The notes: generated from the sequence alone by a model not told the origin. Shown: positions 17,061 to 25,746, counted from the stretch's first letter. The stretch is DNA of 64,000 nucleotides from an uncultured Roseiflexaceae bacterium (GCA_937988885.1 CALKHR010000197.1:6880-70879), one strand, 5' to 3'. Numbers and translations: made by a program.

Positions 17061-17234
17061 ATGAATGGTAAGCTTGGAACGATTATCGTACTGATTGCGT
17101 TCGCCTTCCCGTTTTTGACGCTCGGCATTAAGATGTTGGAAGATTCGCTGATCGGCGGCGTGTCCTACTTCGCAATGGTGATCGCGCTGGTTATCACGAT
17201 TGTATTGGCACCACGCGTCAAACTGAAGGACTAA
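17061..17234 (+). CDS. Tiny two-span membrane protein, first of a tandem pair
   Basis: This 57-residue protein has two hydrophobic segments (TIIVLIAFAFPFLTLGIKML and GGVSYFAMVIALVITIVLA) separated by a short acidic turn (EDSLIGG), ending in a basic RVKLKD. I do not recognise a function. It is clearly homologous to the next gene, 30 nt downstream: both share the pattern LTLGIK-LEDS-GGV-Y and end in VKL. GAGGTTC lies upstream of ATG 17061. It is short enough to be missed by ordinary gene callers. Confidence 0.75.
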   Translation: MNGKLGTIIVLIAFAFPFLTLGIKMLEDSLIGGVSYFAMVIALVITIVLAPRVKLKD

Positions 17235-17264
17235 CCGGGCAAGCAGTTGGCGAGAGGAGCTGAT

Positions 17265-17510
17265 ATGTATAGCAAGTCTGGAACGCTGATTACCATTCTG
17301 CTATTTCTCTTCCCGTTCTTCACGCTGGGTCTCAAGCTGTTCGAAGATTCTGTCGCAGGCGGCGTTGTATACACTTTGATTGTGGTGGGGTTGATCCTCA
17401 GTATGCTGATCGCACTGGGTGTCAAACTCACTGAGGATACGCAAGCTCCCGATCCTGCGCCTCCCGTGGTATGGGATTGGGATGGCGTGAGACGTGTAGA
17501 GGACGATTAG
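17265..17510 (+). CDS. Tiny two-span membrane protein, second of a tandem pair
   Basis: This 81-residue paralog of the preceding gene has hydrophobic segments TLITILLFLFPFFTLGLKLF and VVYTLIVVGLILSMLIALG joined by the same acidic turn (EDSVAGG). It adds a soluble C-terminal tail of about 25 residues (EDTQAPDPAPPVVWDWDGVR) that the first copy lacks. GAGAGGAGCTG before ATG 17265 is a strong ribosome site; an in-frame start at 17247 is less likely. The function is unknown. The pair is probably co-transcribed and may form a hetero-oligomer. Confidence 0.78.
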   Translation: MYSKSGTLITILLFLFPFFTLGLKLFEDSVAGGVVYTLIVVGLILSMLIALGVKLTEDTQAPDPAPPVVWDWDGVRRVEDD

Positions 17511-17545
17511 CCTCTTGCCTCCCTCGCCCTTAGAAGCCTCTACTT

Positions 17546-17583
17546 GAGTTGCCGATCAACGATAGATCGTTTTTCGGCAACTC
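17546..17583. terminator. Stem-loop after the small membrane protein pair
   Basis: GAGTTGCCGA at 17546-17555 pairs with TCGGCAACTC at 17574-17583. The loop contains a second hairpin (AACGAT, AG, ATCGTT) directly followed by TTTT, so either stem could end the upstream transcript. Confidence 0.6.
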
Positions 17584-17640
17584 GATCATCCTCTCAACTC
17601 CACTTTTTGACTCTACCATCAATTAATTCAGGCTGCCAAT

Positions 17641-17671
17641 TTGATACATCCCAAAACAAGCGCAGTATAAT
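17641..17671 (+). promoter_or_regulatory. Possible promoter of the MFS gene
   Basis: TATAAT at 17666-17671 stands 48 nt before the MFS start. TTGATA at 17641-17646 could be a -35 box, but the 19-nt spacing is long. Confidence 0.4.
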
Positions 17672-17719
17672 GGTGGCATGTCGGGCAAGATGTGCGGCCC
17701 TTGAAGATCAAGGTAGATC

Positions 17720-19051
17720 ATGTCTCTTTTTGGCTTTAAGCGTTCATTTCATAACTTTATCAACTGGCTGTTACACCCAGCCAACACCCAAGAACGCAAT
17801 ATACGAAACGTCTTGATCGATGGCATCGGCGTAGGTATCGTCTCTGGTGTTTCGACCTTTCTTGCCGTTTTTCTCGCTCGACTCGGCGCATCCCCGTTTT
17901 TGGTCGGTTTACTCACAGCCATGCCCGCCCTTACAGGTATCATGCTCGCGATACCTGCGGGGCGCTTGCTAGAGCGTCAGCGCAATATCGTGCCCTGGTT
18001 CTCGCGCGCGCGTCTGTGGGTACTCGGCTCGAACGCCTTAACCGGCCTCGTGCCGTTTTTTATTCCGCTCGAATATGCGCCGATCACCATCATCCTGATC
18101 TGGGCGGTCGCTACCTTCCCACAAACGATCGTCAACGTGGCCTTCACAATGGTGATGGGCGCGGTCGCTGGCCCCAACCGCCGCTTCTCCGTGATGAGCC
18201 GCCGCTGGTCCACGTTGGGCATCACATCGGCGCTGACTGTCGCGCTGATCGGCTGGCTACTGGAGCAGTTCAGCTTCCCCGCGAACTACCAGTATGTGTT
18301 CATCGGCTCGTTTTTGGGTGGTTTGGTCAGTTTTATGTTCTCGAGTCGGCTCGATATCCCCGATAACGACCCGGTCGAGCAGCAGGAAGCTGCCACGAAG
18401 CAGCCGTTGCCCGCCCGTATCGCCCATACGTGGCAAACGCTGCGAGGGAACCAACCCTACACCCGTTTGCTGATCAGCCAGTTTGTGTATCGTTTTGGCT
18501 GGGCGATGCCGATGCCGCTGTTCCCGCTCTACTGGGTGCGCGAACTTGAGATCTCGGATTCGTGGATTGGCCTGATCAACACCATCCAGAGTGCGGTGCT
18601 GCTGGGCGCGTACTTCCTGTGGGCCGAGCTTTCGCGCCGCAAAAGCCCACGGCTGGTGCTGGTGCTGAGCTCGATGGGCTTATCGCTCTACCCGTTGCTG
18701 ACATCGATGACATCTAGCCCGCTGCTGCTGATGCTGTACGCTGGGATGTCGGGTGTGTTTACGGCGGGCATGGACCTTGTGTTGTTCGATATGCTGCTGA
18801 GCACGTGTCCCCCGCGCCATAACGCCTCGTATATCGCACTGTATCAAACCACCACACACATCGCCACCTTTGTCGCACCGCTGCTTGGCACGTTCCTGGT
18901 CGATACGCTGAGTTTTGGGCCAGCCTTCTTGACCAGCGCTGGTATACGCTTGACAGCTGCTATCCTGTTTGTCGCATTGGGCGTGGGCAAAGTGGCAGCA
19001 ACTGTAGTGCAATCAACCACACAACCGGAGACTTCCTCTGATTCCGCGTAA
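17720..19051 (+). CDS. MFS transporter
   Basis: This is a 443-residue inner-membrane protein with about 11-12 hydrophobic helices, of the major facilitator superfamily. Visible signs are the paired helical halves, the cytoplasmic loop after helix 2 (GRLLERQRNIVPWFSRARLW) and the long central loop (SSRLDIPDNDPVEQQEAATKQ). The N-terminal stretch of about 25 residues before helix 1 mentions no known domain. The substrate cannot be told from the sequence. It stands alone, with its own promoter-like boxes and a stem-loop after the stop. Confidence 0.85.
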   Translation: MSLFGFKRSFHNFINWLLHPANTQERNIRNVLIDGIGVGIVSGVSTFLAVFLARLGASPFLVGLLTAMPALTGIMLAIPAGRLLERQRNIVPWFSRARLWVLGSNALTGLVPFFIPLEYAPITIILIWAVATFPQTIVNVAFTMVMGAVAGPNRRFSVMSRRWSTLGITSALTVALIGWLLEQFSFPANYQYVFIGSFLGGLVSFMFSSRLDIPDNDPVEQQEAATKQPLPARIAHTWQTLRGNQPYTRLLISQFVYRFGWAMPMPLFPLYWVRELEISDSWIGLINTIQSAVLLGAYFLWAELSRRKSPRLVLVLSSMGLSLYPLLTSMTSSPLLLMLYAGMSGVFTAGMDLVLFDMLLSTCPPRHNASYIALYQTTTHIATFVAPLLGTFLVDTLSFGPAFLTSAGIRLTAAILFVALGVGKVAATVVQSTTQPETSSDSA

Positions 19052-19087
19052 CCAAACGGCGTCGTTTGAAGTCCGAACCATGTGGAA

Positions 19088-19110
19088 ACGGCTGCCATCT
19101 CGGCAGCCGT
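19088..19110. terminator. Stem-loop after the MFS gene
   Basis: ACGGCTGCC at 19088-19096 pairs perfectly with GGCAGCCGT at 19102-19110 across a 5-nt loop, 37 nt after the MFS stop. There is no T-run on the forward strand, so it may be a weak terminator or an mRNA 3' stabiliser. Confidence 0.5.
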
Positions 19111-19330
19111 GGGGGAATTATGAAGGCGGCTGGGGAACCGGCATTGCAGTGCTGCAATGAGCGATGGACGCCGCATCTCATCGTCTATCTGTAAATATAG
19201 ACGTCATCTTTTCGAAATAGTTTCCAACGTTGGCTGATTGTTCTATGAGCGTTGGATGAAAAATAGATAAATCGGCGTATTGCTGTTCTATTCGCCGCAA
19301 GCGCCACCGAAACACACTGGATTGCAGATA

Positions 19331-19933
19331 ATGAGTGAATCCTCGGATCGAACAATTACCATTGATGGTGTGACGCTCACATTGCAGATTGAACGTAAAC
19401 GAGTGAAAAACATCAATGCTCGGCTACGCGATACGCGATTGTCGGTGAGTGCGCCGATGGACACGCCACAATCGATGTTGGATCGCGTCATCCCCGAGTT
19501 GGCGCGCAAACTGCTGCGCCGCGCCCACGCTCGGCTGGCGAACAGCGAACTCGATGCGCTCGCCCTCGCGCGGAGTGTGGCGCAGCGCTTCCCCTCGCCG
19601 CCGCAGGTGAGCGAGGTGCTGTTTGTCACTACGCAGGAGGCCCGTTGGGGCAGTTACAGCCCCACCACGAAGATCATCCGCCTGCACGCCGCTCTGCGGA
19701 ATATGCCCCGTTGGGTGCTCGAATCGGTGATTGCGCACGAGTTGGCGCATGTGCCGCACCCCGACCACTCGCCAGCGTTTTGGCAATTGGTGCGCGCTGT
19801 GGACCCCGATGTGGATCGGGCGAGCGCGTTTTTATCGGGTGTGAGTTGGCTCGCACAGCAGTGGGAGCGGTTGCCCTCGGTTGAGCGGGCGCTGTTGACT
19901 CGCAGCCGCGCCGATCAACACGACCTCTCCTAG
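19331..19933 (+). CDS. YgjP/DUF45-type zinc metallopeptidase
   Basis: This is a 200-residue protein of the YgjP-like (DUF45, M48-like) group. The zinc site HELAHVPHPDHSPAFW is near residue 136, with the HExxH motif and the downstream His of this family. The N-terminal half (LQIERKRVKNINARLRDTRL) matches the beta-rich start of these proteins, and RWGSYSPTTKIIRLH is the usual sequence before the zinc helix. ATG 19331 is preferred to an upstream TTG at 19280, although no strong ribosome site is seen. Its stop codon lies 2 nt from that of the convergent DUF2278 gene. Confidence 0.85.
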   Translation: MSESSDRTITIDGVTLTLQIERKRVKNINARLRDTRLSVSAPMDTPQSMLDRVIPELARKLLRRAHARLANSELDALALARSVAQRFPSPPQVSEVLFVTTQEARWGSYSPTTKIIRLHAALRNMPRWVLESVIAHELAHVPHPDHSPAFWQLVRAVDPDVDRASAFLSGVSWLAQQWERLPSVERALLTRSRADQHDLS

Positions 19934-19935
19934 TT

Positions 19936-20955
19936 CTAGAACACGATCGTCCAGCCCGCGCGCATCGCCTGTTTGCGCGTGTAGGTCACTTTGTCGATTG
20001 TCTCTCCCAGCGCATCCAGCAGCGTGATGCTGCCGCCGAAGTTATCGAGCCTGACCCTAGCGGGCAGCCGCACCACCACGCTTGCACCAGCCGCCAGCAT
20101 ACCGCTCAGCGTGTGGCGCTCGCCCCGCTCATCGACGATCTGCCAGCCGTTCAGGTTCAGCGTGTGCGGTGTGGTGTTCATCAGCGTCACCGTCTCTTTG
20201 TTGATGTCGGAGCCGATCGGATTGACCAGCGCCCCGACGATCTGCACCGATTCGGCGGCGATGGGCTTGCGTCGCACGTTACCCGTGGCTGGGGCATTCC
20301 GCTCGATACGGTGGCCCGTGCGGTCATCGGTCTGCCAAGATTGGGCTTGGAAGGCCAAGAACAGCGCGACCCAGTGCGGTTTCGGCTTGGAGAACTGGAT
20401 CAACAGCCCGCCATCCTGCCACACGCCATCATCCTCGGCGAAGGCAGGCAGATTGCCCTGGTTCATATGAATATCGTGGACGCCGTTGCTAGGCTTGAAT
20501 TTGAAGATGTGATCGGGCTCTGGCTCCGGCCCCCAGCGCTGCCCGAAGGCGTAGATCAGCGCCTCGTAGTCGTTCATGGCCTGCATGATCTGTGCTTCGA
20601 GATAATCGCCCAAGTCGTTGTTTGGGCCGCGGCGATTGGCAGGTTGTTTGCGCATGGCCTTGCGCTTCAGCAGATTCCCCCGCACATAATCGAGCGCGGC
20701 CCCGCCGGGTTCGCTGGGCAGCGGATTCCACCCCAACGGCAGCGTGATGAGGTGGTTGGTGAGCGGGTGGTTGAAGTTGCGATCGAGCAGGAACAGCAAC
20801 TCCGAAGGGCCTGTGCGCGATTGCACATTGATAGCAATGCGGAATTGCGCGATCTCAGCGTCGATATGAACCTGATAATGCGGCGTATAGTCGTGGTGCT
20901 CGCGGTGGAGTGCGACCGCGCGGCCCTTGAGGACGCCATAGTTGTCGAGCGGCAT
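19936..20955 (-). CDS. DUF2278 (YukJ-like) protein with a lamin-tail domain
   Basis: This 339-residue protein starts with the DUF2278 hallmark YGVLKGRAVALHREHH and carries LLFLLDRNFNHPLTNHL, ANRRGPNNDLGDYL and GNLPAFAEDDGVWQDGGLLI, all typical of YukJ-like proteins. Residues about 230-335 form a lamin-tail domain (VTLMNTTPHTLNLNGWQIVD, then a closing beta-strand with GETIDKVTYTR). The biochemical role of the family is not established. AAGGAG precedes ATG 20955. It is the last gene of a three-gene operon after fructosamine kinase, with a 33-nt gap. Confidence 0.88.
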   Translation of the reverse strand: MPLDNYGVLKGRAVALHREHHDYTPHYQVHIDAEIAQFRIAINVQSRTGPSELLFLLDRNFNHPLTNHLITLPLGWNPLPSEPGGAALDYVRGNLLKRKAMRKQPANRRGPNNDLGDYLEAQIMQAMNDYEALIYAFGQRWGPEPEPDHIFKFKPSNGVHDIHMNQGNLPAFAEDDGVWQDGGLLIQFSKPKPHWVALFLAFQAQSWQTDDRTGHRIERNAPATGNVRRKPIAAESVQIVGALVNPIGSDINKETVTLMNTTPHTLNLNGWQIVDERGERHTLSGMLAAGASVVVRLPARVRLDNFGGSITLLDALGETIDKVTYTRKQAMRAGWTIVF

Positions 20956-20988
20956 TGTGTGCTCCTTGAGTGTTGGCTGCGTCGCGGT

Positions 20989-21882
20989 TTAACAATACCG
21001 TTGCAACACCTGATCGACGTAGGCGCCGTAGCGCTCGCCGAAGTGGTTGAGATGATTCACCAAGTGGTACAGATTGTACAGGTCGCGGCGCTCCTGCCAA
21101 CCCTTTGGTAACGGCCAAGTCGCTTGATACGCCTCGTAGAAACGGCTTGGGAAGCCGCCAAACAGGCCCGTGTAGGCGATCTCGCACTCGCGGTCGCCGT
21201 AGAAGATCGCCGGGTCGATCAGCACGGGCGCGCCCTGCGCATCCACGAGCAAATTGCCGTGCCACAGGTCGCCGTGGAGCAGCGCGGGTGGCGGCTGATG
21301 ATCGCCGAGCCAATCGTCGATCCGCTCGATCAGGCGGGCGAGCCGTTGGGCGCGTTGGCCCCGCAGGTGGCCCTTGCTGCGAGCGATCTCGGCCTGCACT
21401 CCCAGGCGCTGCTGTCCGAAGAAGGTTGACCAGCGCGTTTGCCAGGCGTTACGCTGCGGCATAACGCCCAAGTACGTGTCGAAATCGAGGCCGTAGGCGG
21501 GCGCGCTGGCGCGGTGCATTTCGGCCAAGCGCTGGCCAAGTTGCTCGTACAGCGTGTTTTCGTTGCGTGAGAGGGGCGGCTCGATCCATTCCAGCAGCAG
21601 GTAGTTGAACGGCGCCTCGCCCTGATTGGCGTCGTGGAAGGCCAACACCTTCGGGATGCGCAACGTGCCCGTGGCCGCCAGGCGCTCAAGGCTGCGCGCC
21701 TCGATGGTGAACAGTTGGTGCAGCCCGTGATCGCCCCATTTGAGCAGGTAATCGCCCCGTTCGCTGCGAATGCGGGCGGTTTGGCTGATCATGCCGCCGC
21801 TCACGATGCGCGTGTCGCGTAGGGCTGTGCGATCCCCTGCGCGCTCCAGTGCGTGGCGGGCGACTGTTTCGAGCGAATGCAT
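20989..21882 (-). CDS. Fructosamine/ribulosamine kinase family protein
   Basis: This 297-residue protein belongs to the fructosamine-3-kinase family, an aminoglycoside-phosphotransferase fold. The catalytic loop is LLHGDLWHGNLL near residue 190, and the metal-binding Asp lies in VLIDPAIFYGDRECEIA. These enzymes phosphorylate sugars attached to protein amines so that the adduct falls off. Bacterial members act mainly on ribulosamines and erythrulosamines. GAGAGG lies upstream of ATG 21882. It follows the low-molecular-weight phosphatase gene by 36 nt on the same strand, a pairing reported for bacterial deglycation genes. Confidence 0.92.
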   Translation of the reverse strand: MHSLETVARHALERAGDRTALRDTRIVSGGMISQTARIRSERGDYLLKWGDHGLHQLFTIEARSLERLAATGTLRIPKVLAFHDANQGEAPFNYLLLEWIEPPLSRNENTLYEQLGQRLAEMHRASAPAYGLDFDTYLGVMPQRNAWQTRWSTFFGQQRLGVQAEIARSKGHLRGQRAQRLARLIERIDDWLGDHQPPPALLHGDLWHGNLLVDAQGAPVLIDPAIFYGDRECEIAYTGLFGGFPSRFYEAYQATWPLPKGWQERRDLYNLYHLVNHLNHFGERYGAYVDQVLQRYC

Positions 21883-21918
21883 ACCCAGCCTCTCTACAAA
21901 TGATGTGCGGCGGGTTCC

Positions 21919-22416
21919 TTAGTGTGCGAGTTGATGCTTGGCGATGATCGTATCAAGCAGGCCACGGCTGCCCCGATTCACCAGATCGTACACTTCTTCG
22001 AAGCGACCGTTGTAGTACGGGTCGGGCACATCGCGCACGGGCGCATCGGTAGCGTAATCGAGCATCAGCGCGAGTTTGGCTTGGTGTGCGGGCGTGCGGG
22101 CCAGGGCGCGCAGATCGGCCAAGTTTTGGCTGTCCATCGCCACGATATAGTCGAACGTGTCGAAGTCGCTCGCACGGATCACGCGGGCCGTGTGTTGATA
22201 GTCGATGTGATATTTGCGCAGGATGTTTTGGGTGCCTCGGTGGGGCGGCTCGCCAGCGTGCCAGGAGCCGGTGCCAGCCGAATCGGCGGAGATTCGATCG
22301 GCGAGGCCCGCCTGCTTCACCAAATGCATAAAAACGGCCTCGGCCATGGGCGAGCGGCAGATATTGCCAAGACAAACAAATAGAACGCGCACGGGCGTTG
22401 AGGAAGTATGTGTCAT
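21919..22416 (-). CDS. Low-molecular-weight protein tyrosine phosphatase
   Basis: This 165-residue cytoplasmic phosphatase has the P-loop VCLGNICRSPMAEAVF near its start (the CX5R signature) and the general-acid Asp in DVPDPYYNG near residue 126. The length matches the family. ATG 22416 follows GGAAAGG; an in-frame ATG 18 bases upstream is possible but lacks a ribosome site. Its adjacency to fructosamine kinase suggests that it may also act on ribulosamine-5-phosphates and not only on phosphotyrosine; this is an inference from context. Confidence 0.92.
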   Translation of the reverse strand: MTHTSSTPVRVLFVCLGNICRSPMAEAVFMHLVKQAGLADRISADSAGTGSWHAGEPPHRGTQNILRKYHIDYQHTARVIRASDFDTFDYIVAMDSQNLADLRALARTPAHQAKLALMLDYATDAPVRDVPDPYYNGRFEEVYDLVNRGSRGLLDTIIAKHQLAH

Positions 22417-22562
22417 ACGCCTTTCCATACACAATCGCGAAACGCTCTTGGTATTCTAGGGATGGCTCGGCCCCTTGTCAATGAGCATGGCTTGCCAGAA
22501 GCGAACGCGGCGATTATCATACCGATGGACATTGAGGCAACGTTGCACAAAAGGCATAGGTC

Positions 22563-23300
22563 ATGGAGACATTGGCTACTCGTTTGAATGCGGTGCGCGA
22601 GCGCATCGAGCAGGCCGCACGCCAAGCAGGCCGCGCGCCCGAGGAGATAACGCTGATCGGCGTCAGCAAGACGCATCCCGCCGAACTGGTGCGCGAGGCA
22701 CTAGCGGCTGGCCTTCACGATGTTGGCGAGAACCGCGTACAAGAGGCCGAGCAGAAGATCGCAGAACTCGCCGATGTTCGCTCGCAACTCACTTGGCATT
22801 TGATCGGCCATCTACAGCGCAACAAAGCCAAAAAAGCGGCCACTCTGTTCGATTGGGTGCACTCGCTCGATAGCCTGCGGCTCGCCGAAACCCTCTCGCA
22901 GCAGCGCGGCGCAGTCGCGGATACGCCGCTCTCGGTGCTGTTGCAGGTGAACGTGTCGGGCGAGGAGAGCAAAGATGGCTTTGCACTGGCTGGATGGGAG
23001 ATGCAGCCCGACGTGTTCGAGCGCTTTGCGGATGAGGTTGCTGCGCTGCTGGAGTTGCCGCACCTGCGCGTGCGTGGCCTGATGACAATCGCGCCGCTGA
23101 CCGACGACCCCACCGCCGCTCGGCGCACGTTCCACTCGACGCGACTCCTGCGCGACCGCCTTGCGCAACGCTTCGCCAACGCCGATTGGTCGGTGCTCTC
23201 GATGGGCATGAGCGACGACTTCGCCGATGCGATCGCCGAGGGCGCCACGATGGTGCGGGTGGGCCGCGCGATCTTCGGCGCGCGACCTCCCATCGGCTAA
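22563..23300 (+). CDS. YggS/PLPBP-family pyridoxal-phosphate homeostasis protein
   Basis: This 245-residue protein has the alanine-racemase-like barrel fold. The PLP lysine lies in ITLIGVSKTHPAELVREAL near residue 38, followed by GENRVQEAEQKI, WHLIGHLQRNKAKKA and SMGMSDDFADAIAEGATMVRVG. The family binds PLP without known catalysis and balances vitamin B6 and amino-acid pools. It is divergent from the phosphatase gene, with about 146 nt between the two starts, and convergent with the kinase-like gene. Confidence 0.94.
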   Translation: METLATRLNAVRERIEQAARQAGRAPEEITLIGVSKTHPAELVREALAAGLHDVGENRVQEAEQKIAELADVRSQLTWHLIGHLQRNKAKKAATLFDWVHSLDSLRLAETLSQQRGAVADTPLSVLLQVNVSGEESKDGFALAGWEMQPDVFERFADEVAALLELPHLRVRGLMTIAPLTDDPTAARRTFHSTRLLRDRLAQRFANADWSVLSMGMSDDFADAIAEGATMVRVGRAIFGARPPIG

Positions 23301-23304
23301 ACAA

Positions 23305-23333
23305 ACAGGGCCGATCGCTGCGATCGGCCCTGT
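23305..23333. terminator. Bidirectional terminator between convergent genes
   Basis: A perfect 13-bp stem (ACAGGGCCGATCG at 23305-23317 with CGATCGGCCCTGT at 23321-23333) has a 3-nt loop. On the minus strand it is followed by TTTGTTT, which suits the kinase-like gene ending at 23364; on the plus strand the tail is weaker. Confidence 0.85.
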
Positions 23334-23363
23334 GCTTCTCTCATCTTCGCGATGGTGCAGGGA

Positions 23364-25271
23364 TTACGATAGGATCGAGACGATAATCGCCACAATCGCC
23401 GCCAGCGCGACCAGCCCAAGCAAACCGTACAGAATGATTCGCTCGATATCGAGCAACGTGCTATCGCCTCTCACCTCGTTGTTGAAGCCGATCAGCGCCA
23501 GCGTGTGCGGTTTGTTCTTGACCTGATAATCGACCTCGGTGATCGCCACGCCCCGAATCTGCAACTCGGTCGCGATGATGCGGCCATCTGGGCCTGCTGC
23601 CTGCACTGCCGTCTCAAGCAACTCCTGAAGGGGAGCCACCTGATTCCAGCGTGGCTCATACGGGTCGATCTTGCCCTGGAAGACCGTCTGCAGTTGCGTG
23701 AGCACTGTCGGGCGGTGCAGACCGCTCAGATCGTCTTCGTTGGAGTGCTGCATCCCACGACGCGACCAGGTAAAGACCTTCTCCTCAAGCAACTGTCCGG
23801 TGCCCTCACAACGCCCGCACTGCTGCTTACCGTAGCCACGGCAATTCGGGCAATTCTCTTGGAACGTCTCGGTGCGGCTCGCGCCGGTGTTATCCTGCAC
23901 GCGGCGGCTGCGCTCGATCGTGCCCTTGCCGCTGCACATTTTACAGTTGACCTGTGTGGCGCCGTTGCACTCGGTACACGGGATGGCTTGCTGCGAGCCG
24001 GGCACCACCATGACTTCTGGCGCGGCATTCTCGAACTCGCCCAGTTCCGGCACGGGCACTTCCCACACATCCATCGGGCGGCCAGCGGGCAACACCGTGC
24101 CACCCATATGCACCGATAGGCGCGATTCCGGCTGTGTGCGAGTCTCGTAGTGAGCGCGCAGATCGTAGAAGTACAGGTTGTAGCTCACGATCTGCTCTGG
24201 CTGCACGAACTGGCCCAGCGCCGGGCGGCGCAAGAACCCGTGGCGGCTCCAGCGGTCGAGCAGGCGCTTGATCGCATCGACGCGGTGGAGTGTATCGGCG
24301 CGGGCGCGGCTTTTGGCGATGAACTCCTGATCGAGCAGATCGCCCACCACCGTCTCCAGCGGATTTTCGAGCCATTCGGCCACCGGCTCCCAACGCGATT
24401 CCTCCATATCGTCGGTTGAATCGTCGATATGGCGGCGCAACGCTTGGCGCAGCGCGGCCACGGCTTGGCTCGCATCGCTGAAGCGGTGGTTCGGCTGCTC
24501 CGAGAGCAACCGCCGCACCACACGGTCGGCATCCATAAGCGTCGCATCGCGTGCGCCGAGCGATGGGATCGGGCTGCCGGGTGGGGGCGGCAACTCGCCG
24601 CTGAGCATGTGGTACAGCACCGCGCCCAAACTGTACAAATCCTGCGATGGTGAGGGATCCTCGGCAGTAAAGCTCTGCTCGGGCGCGGAGTAGGGCGTGA
24701 GATAATCGGCCTCCTCGATGGAGGAGAGATCGGGTGTATCGGCGGCGTACGCGAGGCTGAAGTTCGTGAGGTACGCGTTGCCCTGCGGTGTGAGCAGAAT
24801 ATTCGCGGGCTGAATATCGCGGTGAATCACCCCTTGCTGGTGCAGATAATCGAGCGCAGAACCGATCTGGCTGAAGACGCGCAGCGCCAGGAGCGGCTCT
24901 AGCGGCCCAGATTCGAGCGCGCTTTGGAGTGAATATGCATCGAGTTGGGGGGTGACCAAATAATCGCCGTAGCGTTCGTCGTGACCAGCATCAACAACTG
25001 GCAGGATGTTCGGGTGGCTCAGCCGCGCAGCCAAACGAGCGGCCAACTGGAAGCGGCTCGCCGAGATCCAGTCGGTTCGACGTAGAATCTGCACCTGAAC
25101 CGGGCGATCGAGCGTCAAGTGCATCCCACGGTAGATCGTGGTAAGCTCCTCCTGCGCGATCCGCTCCGAAAGACGATAGTTCAGGAGATCGTGTGTTTCA
25201 CTTGATGATCGCGCGACATCTGCTTTACTACTCGAACCTGCAGTACGAGGGCGCGCATTGGACGTTGTCAT
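23364..25271 (-). CDS. Probable pseudokinase with DnaJ-type zinc finger and C-terminal membrane anchor
   Basis: The protein has 635 residues. Residues about 30-270 have the fold pattern of a bacterial Ser/Thr kinase (SHPNILPVVDAG, YLHQQGVIHRD, YSAPEQ), but the catalytic residues are changed. The ATP lysine position reads VQVQIL (Gln), the catalytic loop HRDIQPAN lacks its Lys, the DFG motif reads NFS near 170, and the Gly-rich loop and helix-C Glu are also missing. Residues about 430-500 carry four CxxC motifs (CTECNG, CKMCSGKG, CPNCRGYG, CGRCEGTG) like the DnaJ zinc centre. The C-terminus is a single membrane helix. No J-domain is present. ATG 25271 follows AGAGGA; a GTG lies two codons upstream. 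Confidence 0.85.
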   Translation of the reverse strand: MTTSNARPRTAGSSSKADVARSSSETHDLLNYRLSERIAQEELTTIYRGMHLTLDRPVQVQILRRTDWISASRFQLAARLAARLSHPNILPVVDAGHDERYGDYLVTPQLDAYSLQSALESGPLEPLLALRVFSQIGSALDYLHQQGVIHRDIQPANILLTPQGNAYLTNFSLAYAADTPDLSSIEEADYLTPYSAPEQSFTAEDPSPSQDLYSLGAVLYHMLSGELPPPPGSPIPSLGARDATLMDADRVVRRLLSEQPNHRFSDASQAVAALRQALRRHIDDSTDDMEESRWEPVAEWLENPLETVVGDLLDQEFIAKSRARADTLHRVDAIKRLLDRWSRHGFLRRPALGQFVQPEQIVSYNLYFYDLRAHYETRTQPESRLSVHMGGTVLPAGRPMDVWEVPVPELGEFENAAPEVMVVPGSQQAIPCTECNGATQVNCKMCSGKGTIERSRRVQDNTGASRTETFQENCPNCRGYGKQQCGRCEGTGQLLEEKVFTWSRRGMQHSNEDDLSGLHRPTVLTQLQTVFQGKIDPYEPRWNQVAPLQELLETAVQAAGPDGRIIATELQIRGVAITEVDYQVKNKPHTLALIGFNNEVRGDSTLLDIERIILYGLLGLVALAAIVAIIVSILS

Positions 25272-25590
25272 CGGCACATCCTCTACATTAAGAGGCGGAC
25301 GCCGTCAGTATAGCTTTAGGACGCTGAGTTTGCAAGCGACGCTATTGTAGTGCGGCGTATGAAACAAGAACGGGCGACGCTGCTCGGTCGGATGATATGT
25401 TGCTAAGCGTTTTACGTTGGGTAGTCCATCATGTGCGAGTGACAGACAGCGACAAGAAGTGTAGCTTTATTTTAGCATATCCGTTCGCTGCCTACAAATC
25501 GGTTTCGAGCCTTTGTCGGATTCTGCGCTAGGCTGTGATGCGTTGTTCATTCGGGCAAACAGCCGTGGTGATATCTGACTCGTCACTCGG

Positions 25591-25740
25591 AATTGGCAGT
25601 TGGATGGGCTGAGTAGAGCGGAACCTACACGCTCAAGGCCGTACAAGACGGAGAGATTCTTCACTGCGTGCTGCGCACTCCGTTCAGAATGACTCCAGGG
25701 CCATGTCCTTCAACGCTCAGAAATTGGCAGTTGGATGGGC
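25591..25740. repeat. Pair of identical 19-nt direct repeats
   Basis: AATTGGCAGTTGGATGGGC occurs at 25591-25609 and again, identical, at 25722-25740, 131 nt apart. Between them, at about 25651-25695, lies an AGTCATTCTGAA-type sequence read on the minus strand, a kind of short dispersed motif also seen near 47.7 kb. Confidence 0.85.
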
Positions 25741-25746
25741 AGAATT

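Noticed and set aside
23364..25271. DnaJ chaperone
   Set aside because: The four CxxC motifs are of the DnaJ type, but there is no J-domain with an HPD motif; the N-terminal half is kinase-like.
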